Source: Pantoea alfalfae
GTDB lineage: Bacteria > Pseudomonadota > Gammaproteobacteria > Enterobacterales > Enterobacteriaceae
Reading direction: 5' to 3'
Assembly (NCBI RefSeq): GCF_019880205.1
Contig: NZ_CP082292.1
Location: 1,860,001-1,924,000, forward strand
DNA: 64,000 nucleotides
A model generated the notes under the pieces. It had not been told where the DNA came from and searched no databases. It was given only the letters and a program-made list of their open reading frames with translations. Both the position numbers and the translations under genes were made by a program. Below, one piece after another: positions 39,039 to 49,123 of the stretch (position 1 is its first letter; the number at the start of each line of letters is the position of its first letter).

Positions 39039-39122
39039 ATGAATATTATTAAAATGTCCTGGCTTAGCGCGTATGCTTTCTCCTTTGCGTTCTGGTCTGC
39101 GGCGGTGTGGATAACACTGTAA
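39039..39122 (+). CDS. 27-aa single-span membrane protein upstream of acnA
   Basis: A frame of 27 codons (starts MNIIKMSWLSAYAFSFAFWS, ends WITL) that is almost entirely one hydrophobic helix. GAAGGAG lies 8 bases upstream, a very good ribosome site, which is the main support. It resembles YmiA in having an AFWS(A/V)-type span near the C-terminus. E. coli encodes a similarly small protein, YmiC, in this neighbourhood; equivalence is only suggested. Confidence 0.65.
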   Translation: MNIIKMSWLSAYAFSFAFWSAAVWITL

Positions 39123-39294
39123 TTTGAATTAAATCACCTCTTTCTGATGCCTCGTGTTTTCACGGGGCATTTTCGTTTTCAGGCGATTGTAGCAATTTGT
39201 GTTGTAATCAAAACGTTAACGAATTTGTGGTCTATCTTTAACATAAACCTTTGTCTCACTAAGGTTTAAGACCATGAACGAAAAAGGAGGAGCT

Positions 39295-41976
39295 ATGTCG
39301 TCTACCCTACGCGAGCAGAGTCAGGAAATACTGCAGGTCGACACCAATAACTATCACATCTTCAGTCTTCCCCGCGCTGCTCAACAACTGGGCAATATTG
39401 ATAGCCTGCCCAAATCTCTCAAAGTTCTGCTGGAAAACTTACTGCGCTGGCAGGATGGCGACTCTGTCACCACTGAGGACATCCAGGCGCTGGTTGACTG
39501 GCAGAAAGATGCCCACGCCGACCGCGAAATCGCCTACCGGCCAGCCCGCGTATTAATGCAGGACTTTACCGGCGTGCCGGCGGTGGTCGACCTGGCGGCC
39601 ATGCGCGAAGCCGTGAACCGTCTGGGCGGCGATGTAGCCAAAGTGAATCCGCTGTCGCCCGTCGATCTGGTTATCGACCACTCGGTCACTGTGGACCATT
39701 TTGGTGATGATGACGCTTTTGAAGAGAATGTCCGGCTGGAGATGGAGCGTAACCATGAGCGCTACGTTTTCCTTCGCTGGGGTCAGAAAGCGTTTGATAA
39801 ATTCCGCGTCGTGCCGCCAGGAACCGGTATCTGTCATCAGGTGAACCTGGAATATCTCGGCAAGGCGATCTGGCATGAAACCCTTGATGGCGAAGAGTAT
39901 GCCTGGCCCGATACGCTGGTCGGTACCGATTCTCATACCACCATGATCAACGCGCTTGGCGTGCTGGGATGGGGAGTCGGGGGCATCGAAGCGGAAGCAG
40001 CCATGCTGGGTCAGCCTGTCTCCATGCTGATCCCGGATGTCGTAGGTTTCAAACTTACCGGCAAACTGCGCGCAGGCATTACCGCAACTGACCTCGTTCT
40101 GACTGTCACTCAGATGCTGCGTAAGCATGGCGTTGTCGGTAAATTCGTTGAGTTTTACGGTGACGGCCTGGCCGACCTGCCGCTGGCAGATCGTGCGACC
40201 ATTGCCAACATGGCCCCTGAGTATGGCGCAACCTGCGGATTCTTCCCGGTTGATGACGTCACGTTGAGCTACATGACGCTGACCGGACGCGATGCCGATC
40301 AGGTAGCTTTAGTGGAAGCGTATGCCAAAGCGCAGGGGCTGTGGCGCAATCCCGGCGATGAGCCGCGTTTCACCAGTACCCTGGCACTGGATATGAACGA
40401 GGTGGAGTCGAGCCTGGCAGGACCAAAACGTCCGCAGGATAGGGTGTCGCTGGGCGATGTGCCCGCTGCGTTTGATGCCAGCAACGAGCTGGAAGTGAAT
40501 CAGGCGCAAAAACCGCATAAAAATGTTGAGTATACCGACAGCGGCACCGGCCTGACTCACACACTGACCGATGGCGCGGTGGTGATCAGTGCGATTACCT
40601 CCTGTACCAATACCTCTAACCCAAGCGTGCTGATGGCGGCCGGTTTACTGGCGAAGAAAGCGGTAGAGCGTGGTCTGAAACGTCAGCCGTGGGTTAAAGC
40701 CTCGCTGGCACCCGGTTCTAAAGTGGTTTCCGATTATCTGGCCGTCGCGCAGTTGACCTCGTATCTCGACGAGCTGGGCTTTAATCTGGTCGGCTATGGT
40801 TGCACCACGTGTATCGGTAACTCCGGCCCGCTGAAAGATGAGATTGAGACTGCGATCAAAGCGGGCGATCTCACAGTTGGTGCCGTTTTATCCGGCAACC
40901 GCAACTTTGAAGGTCGTATTCATCCGCTGATTAAAACCAACTGGCTGGCTTCGCCGCCGCTGGTGGTGGCTTACGCGCTGGCGGGTAACATGAAGATCAA
41001 CCTGCAGACGGAGCCGCTTGGCCACGATCGCCAGGGCCAGCCGGTCTATCTGAAAGATATCTGGCCGTCACCGGAAGAGATCGCCACAGCCGTGCAGCAG
41101 GTCACCAGTGATATGTTCCATAAAGAGTACGCCGAAGTCTTCGATGGCACGCCAGAGTGGCAGGCGATCAGGGTCAGTGAAGCGGCAACATACGACTGGG
41201 ATGAAGGCTCGACATACATCCGTCTGTCGCCGTTCTTTGATGATATGGAGAAAGAGCCTAAGCCGGTGCAGGATATTCGCGGTGCGCGGGTGCTCGCCTT
41301 GCTTGGCGATTCTGTCACTACGGACCATATCTCGCCAGCGGGCAGCATTAAAGCGGAAAGTCCCGCCGGACGCTATCTGCTGTCACACGGCGTTGAGCGC
41401 AACGATTTTAACTCCTATGGGTCGCGTCGTGGTAACCATGAGGTGATGATGCGCGGCACCTTTGCCAATATCCGTATCCGCAATGAGATGGTGCCAGGCG
41501 TAGAAGGTGGCTATACCCGACACTATCCGAGTGGCGAACAGCTGGCCATCTACGATGCAGCGATGAAATATCAGGCTGAAGGGGTGCCGCTGGCGGTCAT
41601 TGCGGGTAAAGAGTATGGTTCTGGCTCCAGCCGCGACTGGGCCGCTAAAGGGCCGCGTCTGCAGGGGGTGAGGGTGGTCATTGCCGAATCGTTTGAGCGT
41701 ATTCATCGCTCCAACCTGATTGGGATGGGCATTTTGCCACTGGAGTTTCCGCAGGGCGTGACGCGTAAAAGCCTGGGGCTGACGGGTGAAGAGCGGATTG
41801 ATGTGGAAAACCTTCAGGCACTGACGCCAGGCTGCAGCGTGAAAGTCACGCTGACCCGTGCTGACGGCAGTAAGGAAGAGCTGGACACCCGCTGTCGCAT
41901 TGATACCGGCAATGAGCTGACCTATTACCGCAATGATGGCATCCTGCACTACGTTATCCGCAATATGCTGGACTGA
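39295..41976 (+). CDS. acnA: Aconitate hydratase A
   Basis: The stationary-phase and stress aconitase, interconverting citrate and isocitrate with a [4Fe-4S] cluster; the apo-form can bind mRNA in E. coli. It is 893 residues (E. coli 891). The cluster cysteines are in [11 protein letters not shown] and [12 protein letters not shown]. Substrate motifs [18 protein letters not shown] and [12 protein letters not shown] are present. ATG 39295 is preceded by AAAGGAGGAGCT; the in-frame ATG at 39274 includes that Shine-Dalgarno and is unlikely. Confidence 0.97.
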   Translation: MSSTLREQSQEILQVDTNNYHIFSLPRAAQQLGNIDSLPKSLKVLLENLLRWQDGDSVTTEDIQALVDWQKDAHADREIAYRPARVLMQDFTGVPAVVDLAAMREAVNRLGGDVAKVNPLSPVDLVIDHSVTVDHFGDDDAFEENVRLEMERNHERYVFLRWGQKAFDKFRVVPPGTGICHQVNLEYLGKAIWHETLDGEEYAWPDTLVGTDSHTTMINALGVLGWGVGGIEAEAAMLGQPVSMLIPDVVGFKLTGKLRAGITATDLVLTVTQMLRKHGVVGKFVEFYGDGLADLPLADRATIANMAPEYGATCGFFPVDDVTLSYMTLTGRDADQVALVEAYAKAQGLWRNPGDEPRFTSTLALDMNEVESSLAGPKRPQDRVSLGDVPAAFDASNELEVNQAQKPHKNVEYTDSGTGLTHTLTDGAVVISAITSCTNTSNPSVLMAAGLLAKKAVERGLKRQPWVKASLAPGSKVVSDYLAVAQLTSYLDELGFNLVGYGCTTCIGNSGPLKDEIETAIKAGDLTVGAVLSGNRNFEGRIHPLIKTNWLASPPLVVAYALAGNMKINLQTEPLGHDRQGQPVYLKDIWPSPEEIATAVQQVTSDMFHKEYAEVFDGTPEWQAIRVSEAATYDWDEGSTYIRLSPFFDDMEKEPKPVQDIRGARVLALLGDSVTTDHISPAGSIKAESPAGRYLLSHGVERNDFNSYGSRRGNHEVMMRGTFANIRIRNEMVPGVEGGYTRHYPSGEQLAIYDAAMKYQAEGVPLAVIAGKEYGSGSSRDWAAKGPRLQGVRVVIAESFERIHRSNLIGMGILPLEFPQGVTRKSLGLTGEERIDVENLQALTPGCSVKVTLTRADGSKEELDTRCRIDTGNELTYYRNDGILHYVIRNMLD

Positions 41977-41980
41977 TAAA

Positions 41981-42005
41981 AAAGCCGGGGAAACCCGGCT
42001 TTTTC
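41981..42005. terminator. Terminator between acnA and ribA
   Basis: AAAGCCGGG (41981-41989) pairs with CCCGGCTTT (41994-42002), T5 on the right and A6 on the left. It serves both convergent genes. Confidence 0.92.
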
Positions 42006-42007
42006 AT

Positions 42008-42601
42008 TTATGACTTCGGCAGCAGATGCCCCATCTTTTCCGCTTTCGTATCCAGATAGTGCGCATTCTTCGGATTTCGTCCTGCGACCAGCGGCACACG
42101 TTCAACAATGTTGATCCCGGCTTCGCTGAGGATCTCCACTTTGCGCGGATTATTGGTCAGCAGACGCACTTCATTCACGCCCAGCAGTTTAAACATATCT
42201 GCGCACAGGGTGAAGTCGCGCTCATCGGCGGCAAAGCCAAGCTGATGGTTCGCTTCTACGGTGTCATAACCTTTATCCTGCAACGCATAGGCGCGGATCT
42301 TATTCAGCAGACCAATGTTACGGCCTTCCTGGCGGTGATAGAGCAGCGCGCCGCGACCTTCTTCTGCGATGGCATTGAGCGCGGCTTCCAGCTGAAAACC
42401 ACAGTCGCAACGCAGGCTGAAGAGTGCATCGCCGGTCAGGCATTCGGAGTGAACGCGCGCCAGTACCGGCTCGTTATCATTAATATCGCCAAAGACCAGT
42501 GCAACATGGTCATGTCCGGTTGCCAATTCTTCAAAACCAACCATCAGGAAATCTCCCCATGGCGTGGGCAGTTTGGCTTCTGCCACCCGTTTAAGCTGCA
42601 T
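42008..42601 (-). CDS. ribA: GTP cyclohydrolase II
   Basis: First committed step of riboflavin synthesis from GTP. It is 197 residues (E. coli 196). The zinc ligands are Cys54, Cys65 and Cys67 ([20 protein letters not shown]). The [11 protein letters not shown] block and [11 protein letters not shown] are intact. The start at 42601 gives [18 protein letters not shown] as in E. coli; a longer upstream frame has no homology. Divergent from pgpB. Confidence 0.97.
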   Translation of the reverse strand: MQLKRVAEAKLPTPWGDFLMVGFEELATGHDHVALVFGDINDNEPVLARVHSECLTGDALFSLRCDCGFQLEAALNAIAEEGRGALLYHRQEGRNIGLLNKIRAYALQDKGYDTVEANHQLGFAADERDFTLCADMFKLLGVNEVRLLTNNPRKVEILSEAGINIVERVPLVAGRNPKNAHYLDTKAEKMGHLLPKS

Positions 42602-42828
42602 GTGACTCTCCAGAACCTTCAGAGGATGCACTATCATCATGATAGCGCACAGGCCAGTGTGGCCCGACAAACGTGCAATATTGTGCCACAACCCGGAAGC
42701 GGGCTGGTAATCTCTGAGACCAATTGCAGTGATAAAGCACAATTATCCAATCGGCAACGGTTATGTTATTCTTTTTTAAGCTAAAGTTATGCAAATGTTG
42801 TCATTTGACGCCAGGATAAGGGAAGAAG

Positions 42829-43587
42829 ATGTTTAAGATTTCGCGTCGTACCACCTTCGGAATGCTGCTGCTGCTCATCATGCCGGTTGCCGTCTGGCTT
42901 ACTGGCTGGCGCTGGCAGCCAGGTGAAAGCAATGCGCTGCTGAAAGGTCTCTTCTGGATGACGGAAACCGTCACCAATCCGTGGGGTATCGTCACCAGCG
43001 TGCTGCTGAGCGCCTGGATGCTCTGGTGCCTGCGCTTTCGCCTGAAGCCTGCCATATTGCTGCTGCTGATCATGAACGCCACTATTCTGGCGGGGCAATA
43101 CACCAAATCTTTTATCAAAGAGCAGATTCAGGAGCCGCGTCCCTATGTGATCTGGCTGGAGCAGCATCACGGGCTGGATGAGAAGACTTTTTACGAGCTG
43201 AAACGTAAACAGCGTGGTGAAATGGTGACTTCACTGATTGCCGATGAGACACAGATTCCGGGCTGGCTGAAACGACACTGGGCGTTTGAAACCGGCTTTG
43301 CTTTTCCGTCCGGGCATACCATGTTTGCCGCCAGCTGGGCACTGCTGGCACTGGGTCTGCTCTGGCCGCGTCGGCATTATAAAACCGTGGTGGTCATTTT
43401 TCTGTGGGCGACGGGCGTGATGGCAAGCCGTCTGCTGCTGGGCATGCATTGGCCACGCGATCTGGCGATGGCAACCGTGCTCTCCTGGTTGCTGGTCACC
43501 GTTGCGACATGGCTGGCACAGCGTTTCTGTGGCCCGCTGACGCTGCCGCCGGAGGAGCAAAAAGAGGTGGCACAGCGGGAGCCCTGA
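42829..43587 (+). CDS. pgpB: Phosphatidylglycerophosphatase B / undecaprenyl-diphosphatase
   Basis: PAP2-family membrane phosphatase acting on phosphatidylglycerol phosphate and on undecaprenyl diphosphate at the periplasmic face. It is 252 residues with about six spans. The three PAP2 motifs are complete at E. coli numbering: K97-x6-RP (Arg104), PSGH with His163, and SRxxxGxHW with Arg201 and His207. ATG 42829 follows AAGGGAAGAAG. Confidence 0.96.
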   Translation: MFKISRRTTFGMLLLLIMPVAVWLTGWRWQPGESNALLKGLFWMTETVTNPWGIVTSVLLSAWMLWCLRFRLKPAILLLLIMNATILAGQYTKSFIKEQIQEPRPYVIWLEQHHGLDEKTFYELKRKQRGEMVTSLIADETQIPGWLKRHWAFETGFAFPSGHTMFAASWALLALGLLWPRRHYKTVVVIFLWATGVMASRLLLGMHWPRDLAMATVLSWLLVTVATWLAQRFCGPLTLPPEEQKEVAQREP

Positions 43588-43648
43588 TTGTAATTCACCC
43601 TTAAGACCCCATATTATTAGTCGGGCCTGCGCAAAAGCGACTCGCCCG

Positions 43649-43671
43649 ATGCTGCTGGGAGCAGCATTTTT
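43649..43671 (+). terminator. Terminator between pgpB and lapA
   Basis: ATGCTGC (43649-43655), loop TGGGA, GCAGCAT (43661-43667), then T5. It lies 50 bp before the lapA start. Confidence 0.85.
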
Positions 43672-43721
43672 GCCGGAGTTTTGGCATAATTCTACCCGAT
43701 AACCTCACAACAGGATGCACT

Positions 43722-44030
43722 GTGAAATATTTGCTGATTTTTTTAGTGGTACTGGTCATTTTTATTATTTCCGTCACCTTAGGCGCGCATAACGACCAGG
43801 TCATTACTTTTAACTATCTGCTGGCGCAGGGTGAGTTCAGCATTTCGACCTTACTGGCATCACTGTTTGGCGCAGGTTTTGTGCTTGGCTGGGTCATCTG
43901 TGGGCTGTTCTGGTTGCGGACCCGTGTTTCACTGGCCAATGCCAATCGAAAAATTAAGCGTATGCAGACGCAAATCGAGCAGAGCACCGCCCTGGCGACC
44001 ACGCCATCTTCTCCGGCTGGCCGGGAATAA
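43722..44030 (+). CDS. lapA: Lipopolysaccharide assembly protein A (YciS)
   Basis: 102 residues. Two membrane spans (about 2-21 and 42-64) precede a coiled, charged cytoplasmic tail (NANRKIKRMQTQIEQ). It works with LapB in LPS assembly control. The initiator is GTG or ATG near 43722 after CAGGATGCACT. lapB starts 6 bp downstream. Confidence 0.94.
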   Translation: MKYLLIFLVVLVIFIISVTLGAHNDQVITFNYLLAQGEFSISTLLASLFGAGFVLGWVICGLFWLRTRVSLANANRKIKRMQTQIEQSTALATTPSSPAGRE

Positions 44031-44036
44031 TCCTCA

Positions 44037-45206
44037 ATGCATGAATTGCTGTTTCTGTTACTGCCGGTTGCGGCTGCCTATGGCTGGTATATGGGCCGCC
44101 GCAGCGCGCATCAGGATAAGCAACAGGAAGCCAACCGGCTGTCACGTGAATATGTGGCGGGCGTCAATTTCCTGCTCTCAAATCAGCAGGACAAAGCCGT
44201 TGACCTGTTCCTCGATATGCTAAAAGAGGACAGCGGCACGGTAGAGGCACATCTGACGCTGGGTAATCTGTTCCGATCGCGCGGAGAAGTCGACCGCGCT
44301 ATCCGTATCCATCAGGCATTAATGGAAAGTGCTTCCCTGAGCTACGAGCAGCGTCTGCTAGCCATTCAGCAACTCGGCCGCGACTATATGGCAGCGGGCT
44401 TATATGACCGCGCAGAAGATATGTTTAAGCAGCTCACCGATGAAACGGATTTTCGCATCAATGCGCTGCAGCAGCTGTTGCTGATTCACCAGGCCACCAG
44501 TGACTGGCTACAGGCCATCGAGGTTGCAGAACGTCTGGTTAAGCTCGGCAAAGAGAAGCAGAAGGGCGAAATCGCCCACTTCTACTGCGAACTGGCGTTA
44601 CAGGCGATGAGCAGCGACGATCTGGATCGTGCCATGGGCCTGCTGAAGAAAGGGGAGGCAGCCGATCGCAACAGTGCACGCATCTCTATCATGATGGGCC
44701 GTATTCTGATGGAAAAAGAAGATTTCGCCAGAGCGGTGGGTCATCTGCAGCGCGTGCTGGATCAGGATAAAGAGCTGGTGAGTGAAACGCTGGGCATGCT
44801 GGAAACCTGTTTCCAGCGGCTCAATCAGCCTGACGCCTGGGCAGACTTTCTGCAGCGCTGTGTGGAACAGAACACCGGCGCGGCAGCGGAACTTTATCTT
44901 TCTGACATCCTTGAGCAGCAGCAGGGCGCTGAAGCGGCACAAAACTATATCAGTCGTCAGCTTGAGCGCCATCCGACGATGCGTGTTTTCCATCGCCTGA
45001 TGGATTTAAATCTGCGTGAAGCAGAAGATGGCCGGGCCAAAGAGAGTCTGATGGTGCTGCGCGACATGGTGGGTGAACAGATCCGCACCAAGCCGCGCTA
45101 TCGCTGCCAGAAGTGTGGTTTTACCGCGCACGCACTTTACTGGCACTGCCCATCCTGCCGGACGTGGTCTTCAGTGAAGCCGATTCGTGGTCTCGACGGC
45201 CAGTAA
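44037..45206 (+). CDS. lapB: Lipopolysaccharide assembly protein B (YciM)
   Basis: Adaptor that presents LpxC to FtsH and so balances LPS with phospholipid. It is 389 residues as in E. coli. An N-terminal membrane anchor (about 2-20, LLFLLLPVAAAYGWYMGRRS) is followed by tandem TPRs (about 35-340) and a C-terminal rubredoxin-like zinc ribbon, CQKCGFTAHALYWHCPSC. All four Cys are present. Co-transcribed with lapA. Confidence 0.96.
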   Translation: MHELLFLLLPVAAAYGWYMGRRSAHQDKQQEANRLSREYVAGVNFLLSNQQDKAVDLFLDMLKEDSGTVEAHLTLGNLFRSRGEVDRAIRIHQALMESASLSYEQRLLAIQQLGRDYMAAGLYDRAEDMFKQLTDETDFRINALQQLLLIHQATSDWLQAIEVAERLVKLGKEKQKGEIAHFYCELALQAMSSDDLDRAMGLLKKGEAADRNSARISIMMGRILMEKEDFARAVGHLQRVLDQDKELVSETLGMLETCFQRLNQPDAWADFLQRCVEQNTGAAAELYLSDILEQQQGAEAAQNYISRQLERHPTMRVFHRLMDLNLREAEDGRAKESLMVLRDMVGEQIRTKPRYRCQKCGFTAHALYWHCPSCRTWSSVKPIRGLDGQ

Positions 45207-45402
45207 AGTGGCCGTTATGACCGACTTAATCGCACCCATAATAGTTACAACATACTATATAAATACTCATCAACTAACTTTGGCTGTCGTGCACTTATTG
45301 CCAGGCAGAATGGCAATGGCGATTGTGATGGCCAGACACCGCGGGTAGAATGCTTGCCGTTTGTCAATCGCGCCTGCGGGTGCTTACTGCAGAGGAAATG
45401 CC

Positions 45403-46122
45403 ATGCCTTCACCCCACAACGTGACCGCTTCGCCGATTCTGGTAGCGCTGGATTATCATGACCTCGACAGCGCATTGCGTTTCGTCGACCAGATCGATCC
45501 CCGCAGTTGCCGCCTGAAAGTGGGCAAAGAGATGTTTACGCTGTTTGGTCCCTCGCTGGTTAACACTCTGCAGCAGCGTGGTTTTGAGCTGTTCCTCGAT
45601 CTTAAATTTCACGATATTCCCAATACCACCGCGCATGCCGTAGCTGCCGCTGCCGATCTTGGCGTCTGGATGGTCAACGTTCATGCCAGCGGCGGGGCGC
45701 GGATGATGAACGCGGCGCGTGAGGCGCTGCTTCCCTTTGGTAAAGATGCGCCGCTGTTGATTGCGGTGACCGTACTGACCAGCATGGATGCAGGCGATCT
45801 CAGAGAGCTGGGCATTACGCTTTCCCCTGCCGAACAGGCAGAGCGACTGGCAAAACTGACCCAGTCGTGCGGACTGGATGGGGTGGTCTGTTCCGCACAT
45901 GAAGCGGTCCGCTTCAAACAGGTGATGGGTAGGGAGTTTGCGCTGGTCACGCCGGGGATTCGTCCGGCAGGCAGCGATGCCGGCGATCAGCGTCGTATCA
46001 TGACACCGCAGCAGGCGAAGCAGGCGGACGTAGACTACATGGTTATCGGGCGTCCTATTACGCAATCCGCCGACCCCGCCGCCGCCCTGCAGGCGATTCT
46101 GGCCAGTCTGGAGACACAATAA
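45403..46122 (+). CDS. pyrF: Orotidine 5'-phosphate decarboxylase
   Basis: Last step of UMP synthesis. It is 239 residues (E. coli 245). The catalytic DxKxxxD set is Asp66, Lys68 and Asp71 in [12 protein letters not shown], and the phosphate-binding VTPGIRPAG and VIGRPITQ loops follow. ATG 45403 is chosen over an upstream in-frame TTG at 45361; GAGG sits 6-9 bases before it. The stop overlaps the yciH start by one base (TAATG). Confidence 0.96.
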   Translation: MPSPHNVTASPILVALDYHDLDSALRFVDQIDPRSCRLKVGKEMFTLFGPSLVNTLQQRGFELFLDLKFHDIPNTTAHAVAAAADLGVWMVNVHASGGARMMNAAREALLPFGKDAPLLIAVTVLTSMDAGDLRELGITLSPAEQAERLAKLTQSCGLDGVVCSAHEAVRFKQVMGREFALVTPGIRPAGSDAGDQRRIMTPQQAKQADVDYMVIGRPITQSADPAAALQAILASLETQ

Positions 46123-46445
46123 TGGCGAATGACAATCCACTGGTTTATTCAACCGACAGCGGGCGCATCACGCAGCCGGAGCCAAAAGCAGAGCGGCCAA
46201 AAGGGGATGGTGTTGTGCGGATCCAGCGTCAGACCAGCGGACGCAAGGGCAAAGGCGTCTGCCTGATCACCGGCATCGACCTGGATGATGCGGCTCTGAC
46301 GCTGCTGGCGGCAGAACTGAAAAAGAAATGTGGCTGTGGCGGTTCGGTAAAAGAGGGCGTTATTGAAATTCAGGGCGATAAACGCGACTTGCTGAAAACC
46401 CTGCTGGAAGTCAAAGGGATGAAGGTCAAACTGGCGGGCGGATGA
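46122..46445 (+). CDS. yciH: YciH, SUI1/eIF1-like protein
   Basis: 107 residues with an eIF1/SUI1 domain (about 35-107): RKGKGVCLITGIDLDDAALT, KKKCGCGGSVKEGVIEIQGD. The E. coli protein can influence start-codon selection in vitro, and its physiological role is unsettled. Translation is coupled to pyrF through a TAATG overlap. Confidence 0.95.
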   Translation: MANDNPLVYSTDSGRITQPEPKAERPKGDGVVRIQRQTSGRKGKGVCLITGIDLDDAALTLLAAELKKKCGCGGSVKEGVIEIQGDKRDLLKTLLEVKGMKVKLAGG

Positions 46446-46478
46446 ATAAAAAAATCGGGCTACCAGAGTAGCCCGATT
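46446..46478 (-). terminator. Terminator of osmB (between yciH and osmB)
   Basis: AATCGGGCTAC (46453-46463) pairs with GTAGCCCGATT (46468-46478). On the minus strand a run of T residues follows (opposite A7 at 46448-46454), so it best serves osmB. On the plus strand only ATTGT follows. Confidence 0.85.
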
Positions 46479-46524
46479 GTCATGCAGATGCTTAGCGTAG
46501 CCGATTATTCTTTTAATAAGGTCC

Positions 46525-46740
46525 TTAGTGGACCTGATGACCAATAATACCACCGACAGCGGCGCCGCCGACTGTGCCGAGTGCGCTACCATTGGTCAAT
46601 ACTGAACCCCCAATCGCACCCGCGCCCGCACCAATGGCGGTATTGCGGTCACGCTTAGACCAGTTAGAACAGCCGCTCAGTGCAACAGCTAACGTGGTCG
46701 CCAGTACAACGGCAGTGATTCGTTTCATTGTTGTTGTCAT
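46525..46740 (-). CDS. osmB: Osmotically inducible lipoprotein OsmB
   Basis: 71 residues. Lipobox LSGC with the lipidated Cys at 24, then SNWSKRDRNTAIGAGAGAIG and a glycine-zipper region that ends IIGHQVH, like E. coli OsmB (72). The family is induced by osmotic stress, RpoS and Rcs. I chose ATG 46740, preceded by AAAGGAGAAGTGT; ATG 46728 gives MKRITAV and is also possible. Confidence 0.93.
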   Translation of the reverse strand: MTTTMKRITAVVLATTLAVALSGCSNWSKRDRNTAIGAGAGAIGGSVLTNGSALGTVGGAAVGGIIGHQVH

Positions 46741-47088
46741 ACACTTCTCCTTTGATGTGCTCACAGAGGCAACACTCTTAGTATAGCTCCGATATTTCCT
46801 CAGCCCGCTTGTGTCGCATCATTGCCGCGTCCGTGACGGCATCGAAATGTGATCACCATGGACAAACCGTTTGTAGCGGGTGAGGCACAATGCCGGACCG
46901 GACAGGTCCAGGCATTGCCTGAGAAGATTCTAAGCATTCTGGATAAATTCCGAAGATAGAAAATTCTGAAATCACGACACATTTTTGCATTCACAGCCAT
47001 TCCTTCTGCGTTTATAGCCATTTGCTCCATAACCCTTTGGCCTCTGACTCCGCAAAATTCAGGGACGATTGTCAGCAGGAGAAAAGGC
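46741..47088. other. osmB-araD divergent intergenic region
   Basis: 348 bp with no credible gene. It should carry the osmB promoter and the promoter of the epimerase gene. A half CRP-like element AAATGTGATCACC lies near 46845, but its second half is poor. Confidence 0.45.
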
Positions 47089-47787
47089 ATGCTGGAACAC
47101 CTTAAACAACAGGTTCTGGAAGCGAATCTGGATCTACCTAAATACAACCTGGTGACCTTCACCTGGGGCAATGTCAGCGCGGTTGATCGTGAACAGGGTT
47201 TGCTGGTGATTAAACCGTCTGGCGTAAGCTATGACGTGATGAAGCGCGACGACATGGTGGTCGTCGATCTGGCGAGTGGCGAGGTAGTGGAAGGGGATAA
47301 ACGCCCTTCATCGGACACGGCGACACACCGTGCGCTCTATCTCGCCTGGCCAGAAGTCGGTGGCATTGTCCATACACATTCGCGGCATGCGACCATCTGG
47401 GCGCAGGCTGGACGACCGATTCCTGCCTGGGGAACCACCCACGCTGACGATTTCTATGGCGAGATCCCCTGTACCCGCGCAATGCGCAACGAAGAGATTC
47501 AGCACGAGTACGAGTGGAATACGGGGGAAGTGATTATCGAAACCTATGCGCAGCGCGGATTGTCACCTTCGGCAATTCCTGGGGTGCTGGTCAACTCGCA
47601 CGGCCCGTTTGCCTGGGGCAAAGACGCCCATGCGGCCGTGCATAGCGCGGTAGTGCTGGAGGAGGTGGCCTATATGGGCCTGTTCAGCCGGCAGTTGACA
47701 CCAGACCTGCCGCCGATTAACCAGACGCTGCTTGACCTGCACTATCTGCGAAAGCATGGCGAGAATGCCTGGTACGGGCAAAAATAA
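47089..47787 (+). CDS. araD: L-ribulose-5-phosphate 4-epimerase (AraD family)
   Basis: Class-II aldolase-fold zinc enzyme that turns L-ribulose-5-phosphate into D-xylulose-5-phosphate. It is 232 residues, very like E. coli Ara[40 protein letters not shown], zinc ligands His95 and His97 (HTHSRH) and the third His in [12 protein letters not shown]. The paralogues SgbE and UlaF are close relatives, and no araBA genes are adjacent, so the pathway (arabinose, ascorbate or another pentose) is open. AGGAGAAAAGGC precedes ATG 47089. Confidence 0.85.
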   Translation: MLEHLKQQVLEANLDLPKYNLVTFTWGNVSAVDREQGLLVIKPSGVSYDVMKRDDMVVVDLASGEVVEGDKRPSSDTATHRALYLAWPEVGGIVHTHSRHATIWAQAGRPIPAWGTTHADDFYGEIPCTRAMRNEEIQHEYEWNTGEVIIETYAQRGLSPSAIPGVLVNSHGPFAWGKDAHAAVHSAVVLEEVAYMGLFSRQLTPDLPPINQTLLDLHYLRKHGENAWYGQK

Positions 47788-47790
47788 CAG

Positions 47791-47817
47791 GCGGGACGCA
47801 ATAGCGTCCCGCTTTTT
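47791..47817 (+). terminator. Terminator of araD
   Basis: GCGGGACGC (47791-47799), loop AATA, GCGTCCCGC (47804-47812), T5. It begins 3 bp after the stop codon and isolates araD from kdgT. Confidence 0.93.
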
Positions 47818-47882
47818 ATTAGTCTCTTTTGAGACTGGTATGGCGATCCCCGTCATAATTAACAAAACAACTTGTCATTAAA

Positions 47883-47901
47883 AATAAAACAGCGTTTCAT
47901 T
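47883..47901 (+). promoter_or_regulatory. Putative KdgR operator upstream of kdgT
   Basis: AATAAAACAGCGTTTCATT agrees with the enterobacterial KdgR box (AATGAAAC-N3-GTTTCATT) with one mismatch in the left arm. It lies 94 bp before kdgT, a known KdgR-regulon gene. Confidence 0.75.
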
Positions 47902-47994
47902 TTACCGAGTCGATCACTGTTTTGATTACCTCAAGTCACTACTTTGCCTGCATCGCCTTCGGGCACCCTCTGGCATAGCAAAGGTGACATGTAT

Positions 47995-48978
47995 ATGCAC
48001 ATCAAACGGGCAATAGATAAAATTCCGGGCGGCATGATGCTCATTCCGCTGTTTATCGGCGCACTCTGCCATACGTTCTCACCGGGGGCCGGGAAATATT
48101 TCGGTTCTTTCACCAACGGTCTGATGACCGGCACCGTGCCCATTCTGGCCGTCTGGTTCTTCTGCATGGGGGCGTCGATAAAACTCAGCGCCACCGGAAC
48201 GGTACTACGCAAATCCGGCACGCTGGTGCTCACCAAAATTGCCGTGGCATGGGTGGTGGCCGCAATCGCCTCACGAGTGATGCCGGAAAATGGCGTAGAA
48301 GTGGGGATGTTTGCCGGCTTATCGACGCTGGCGCTGGTCGCCGCGATGGATATGACCAATGGCGGTCTTTATGCCTCCATCATGCAACAGTACGGTTCTA
48401 AAGAGGAAGCCGGTGCCTTTGTGCTGATGTCGCTGGAGTCCGGGCCATTAATGACCATGGTGATTCTGGGCACCGCCGGTATCGCGTCATTCGAGCCGCA
48501 CGTGTTTGTCGGCGCGGTCCTGCCGTTTGTGGTGGGGTTTGCATTAGGGAATCTTGATCCGGAGTTGCGCGACTTCTTCGGAAAAGCGGTACATACGCTG
48601 ATTCCCTTCTTCGCTTTTGCACTGGGCAACACCATTAACCTGGGTGTCATTGCGGAAACCGGCCTGCTGGGCATCATGTTGGGCGTGGCAGTTATCATCA
48701 TCACCGGCATCCCGCTTATTCTGGCCGATCGGCTGATTGGTGGGGGGGATGGCACGGCGGGCGTGGCCGCATCCAGTACGGCAGGCGCGGCGGTGGCTAC
48801 ACCGGTGCTGATTGCCGAAATGCTGCCGCAGTTTAAACCGGTTGCCCCGGCGGCCACGGCGCTGGTGGCCACTTCCGTGATTGTGACCTCTGTGCTGGTG
48901 CCCATCATCACCGCCATCTATTCAAAACGTCTTAAGCGTCTTCATGTTGCCGTCGGACAGCGTGCCGCTATTAAGTAA
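47995..48978 (+). CDS. kdgT: 2-keto-3-deoxygluconate permease
   Basis: Proton symporter for 2-keto-3-deoxygluconate, a breakdown product of pectin and uronates. It is 327 residues, same length as E. coli KdgT. About ten spans. Family blocks: [54 protein letters not shown], and [20 protein letters not shown]. The ATG at 47995 aligns with E. coli; ATG 47989 would add two residues. A KdgR box precedes it. Confidence 0.95.
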   Translation: MHIKRAIDKIPGGMMLIPLFIGALCHTFSPGAGKYFGSFTNGLMTGTVPILAVWFFCMGASIKLSATGTVLRKSGTLVLTKIAVAWVVAAIASRVMPENGVEVGMFAGLSTLALVAAMDMTNGGLYASIMQQYGSKEEAGAFVLMSLESGPLMTMVILGTAGIASFEPHVFVGAVLPFVVGFALGNLDPELRDFFGKAVHTLIPFFAFALGNTINLGVIAETGLLGIMLGVAVIIITGIPLILADRLIGGGDGTAGVAASSTAGAAVATPVLIAEMLPQFKPVAPAATALVATSVIVTSVLVPIITAIYSKRLKRLHVAVGQRAAIK

Positions 48979-48990
48979 CCCGCCTAATCA

Positions 48991-49014
48991 ATCCCCGACG
49001 CGCCAGTCGGGGAT
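48991..49014 (+). terminator. Hairpin after kdgT
   Basis: ATCCCCGAC (48991-48999) pairs with GTCGGGGAT (49006-49014). There is no T-run, so it may be a weak terminator or an mRNA-stabilising end. Confidence 0.55.
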
Positions 49015-49123
49015 CACTCTGGATTTTATGTTGTAAATCAATCTCTCATTTGGTCTGGCCTCACTCTGCATTACGCTGATGTGGCGTATTTAACGCATCA
49101 AAATATAAACAGAGGATGAGACA

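Noticed and set aside
46840..46865. CRP site upstream of araD
   Set aside because: Only the left half (AAATGTGA) fits; the right half matches 3 of 5 core bases or fewer.
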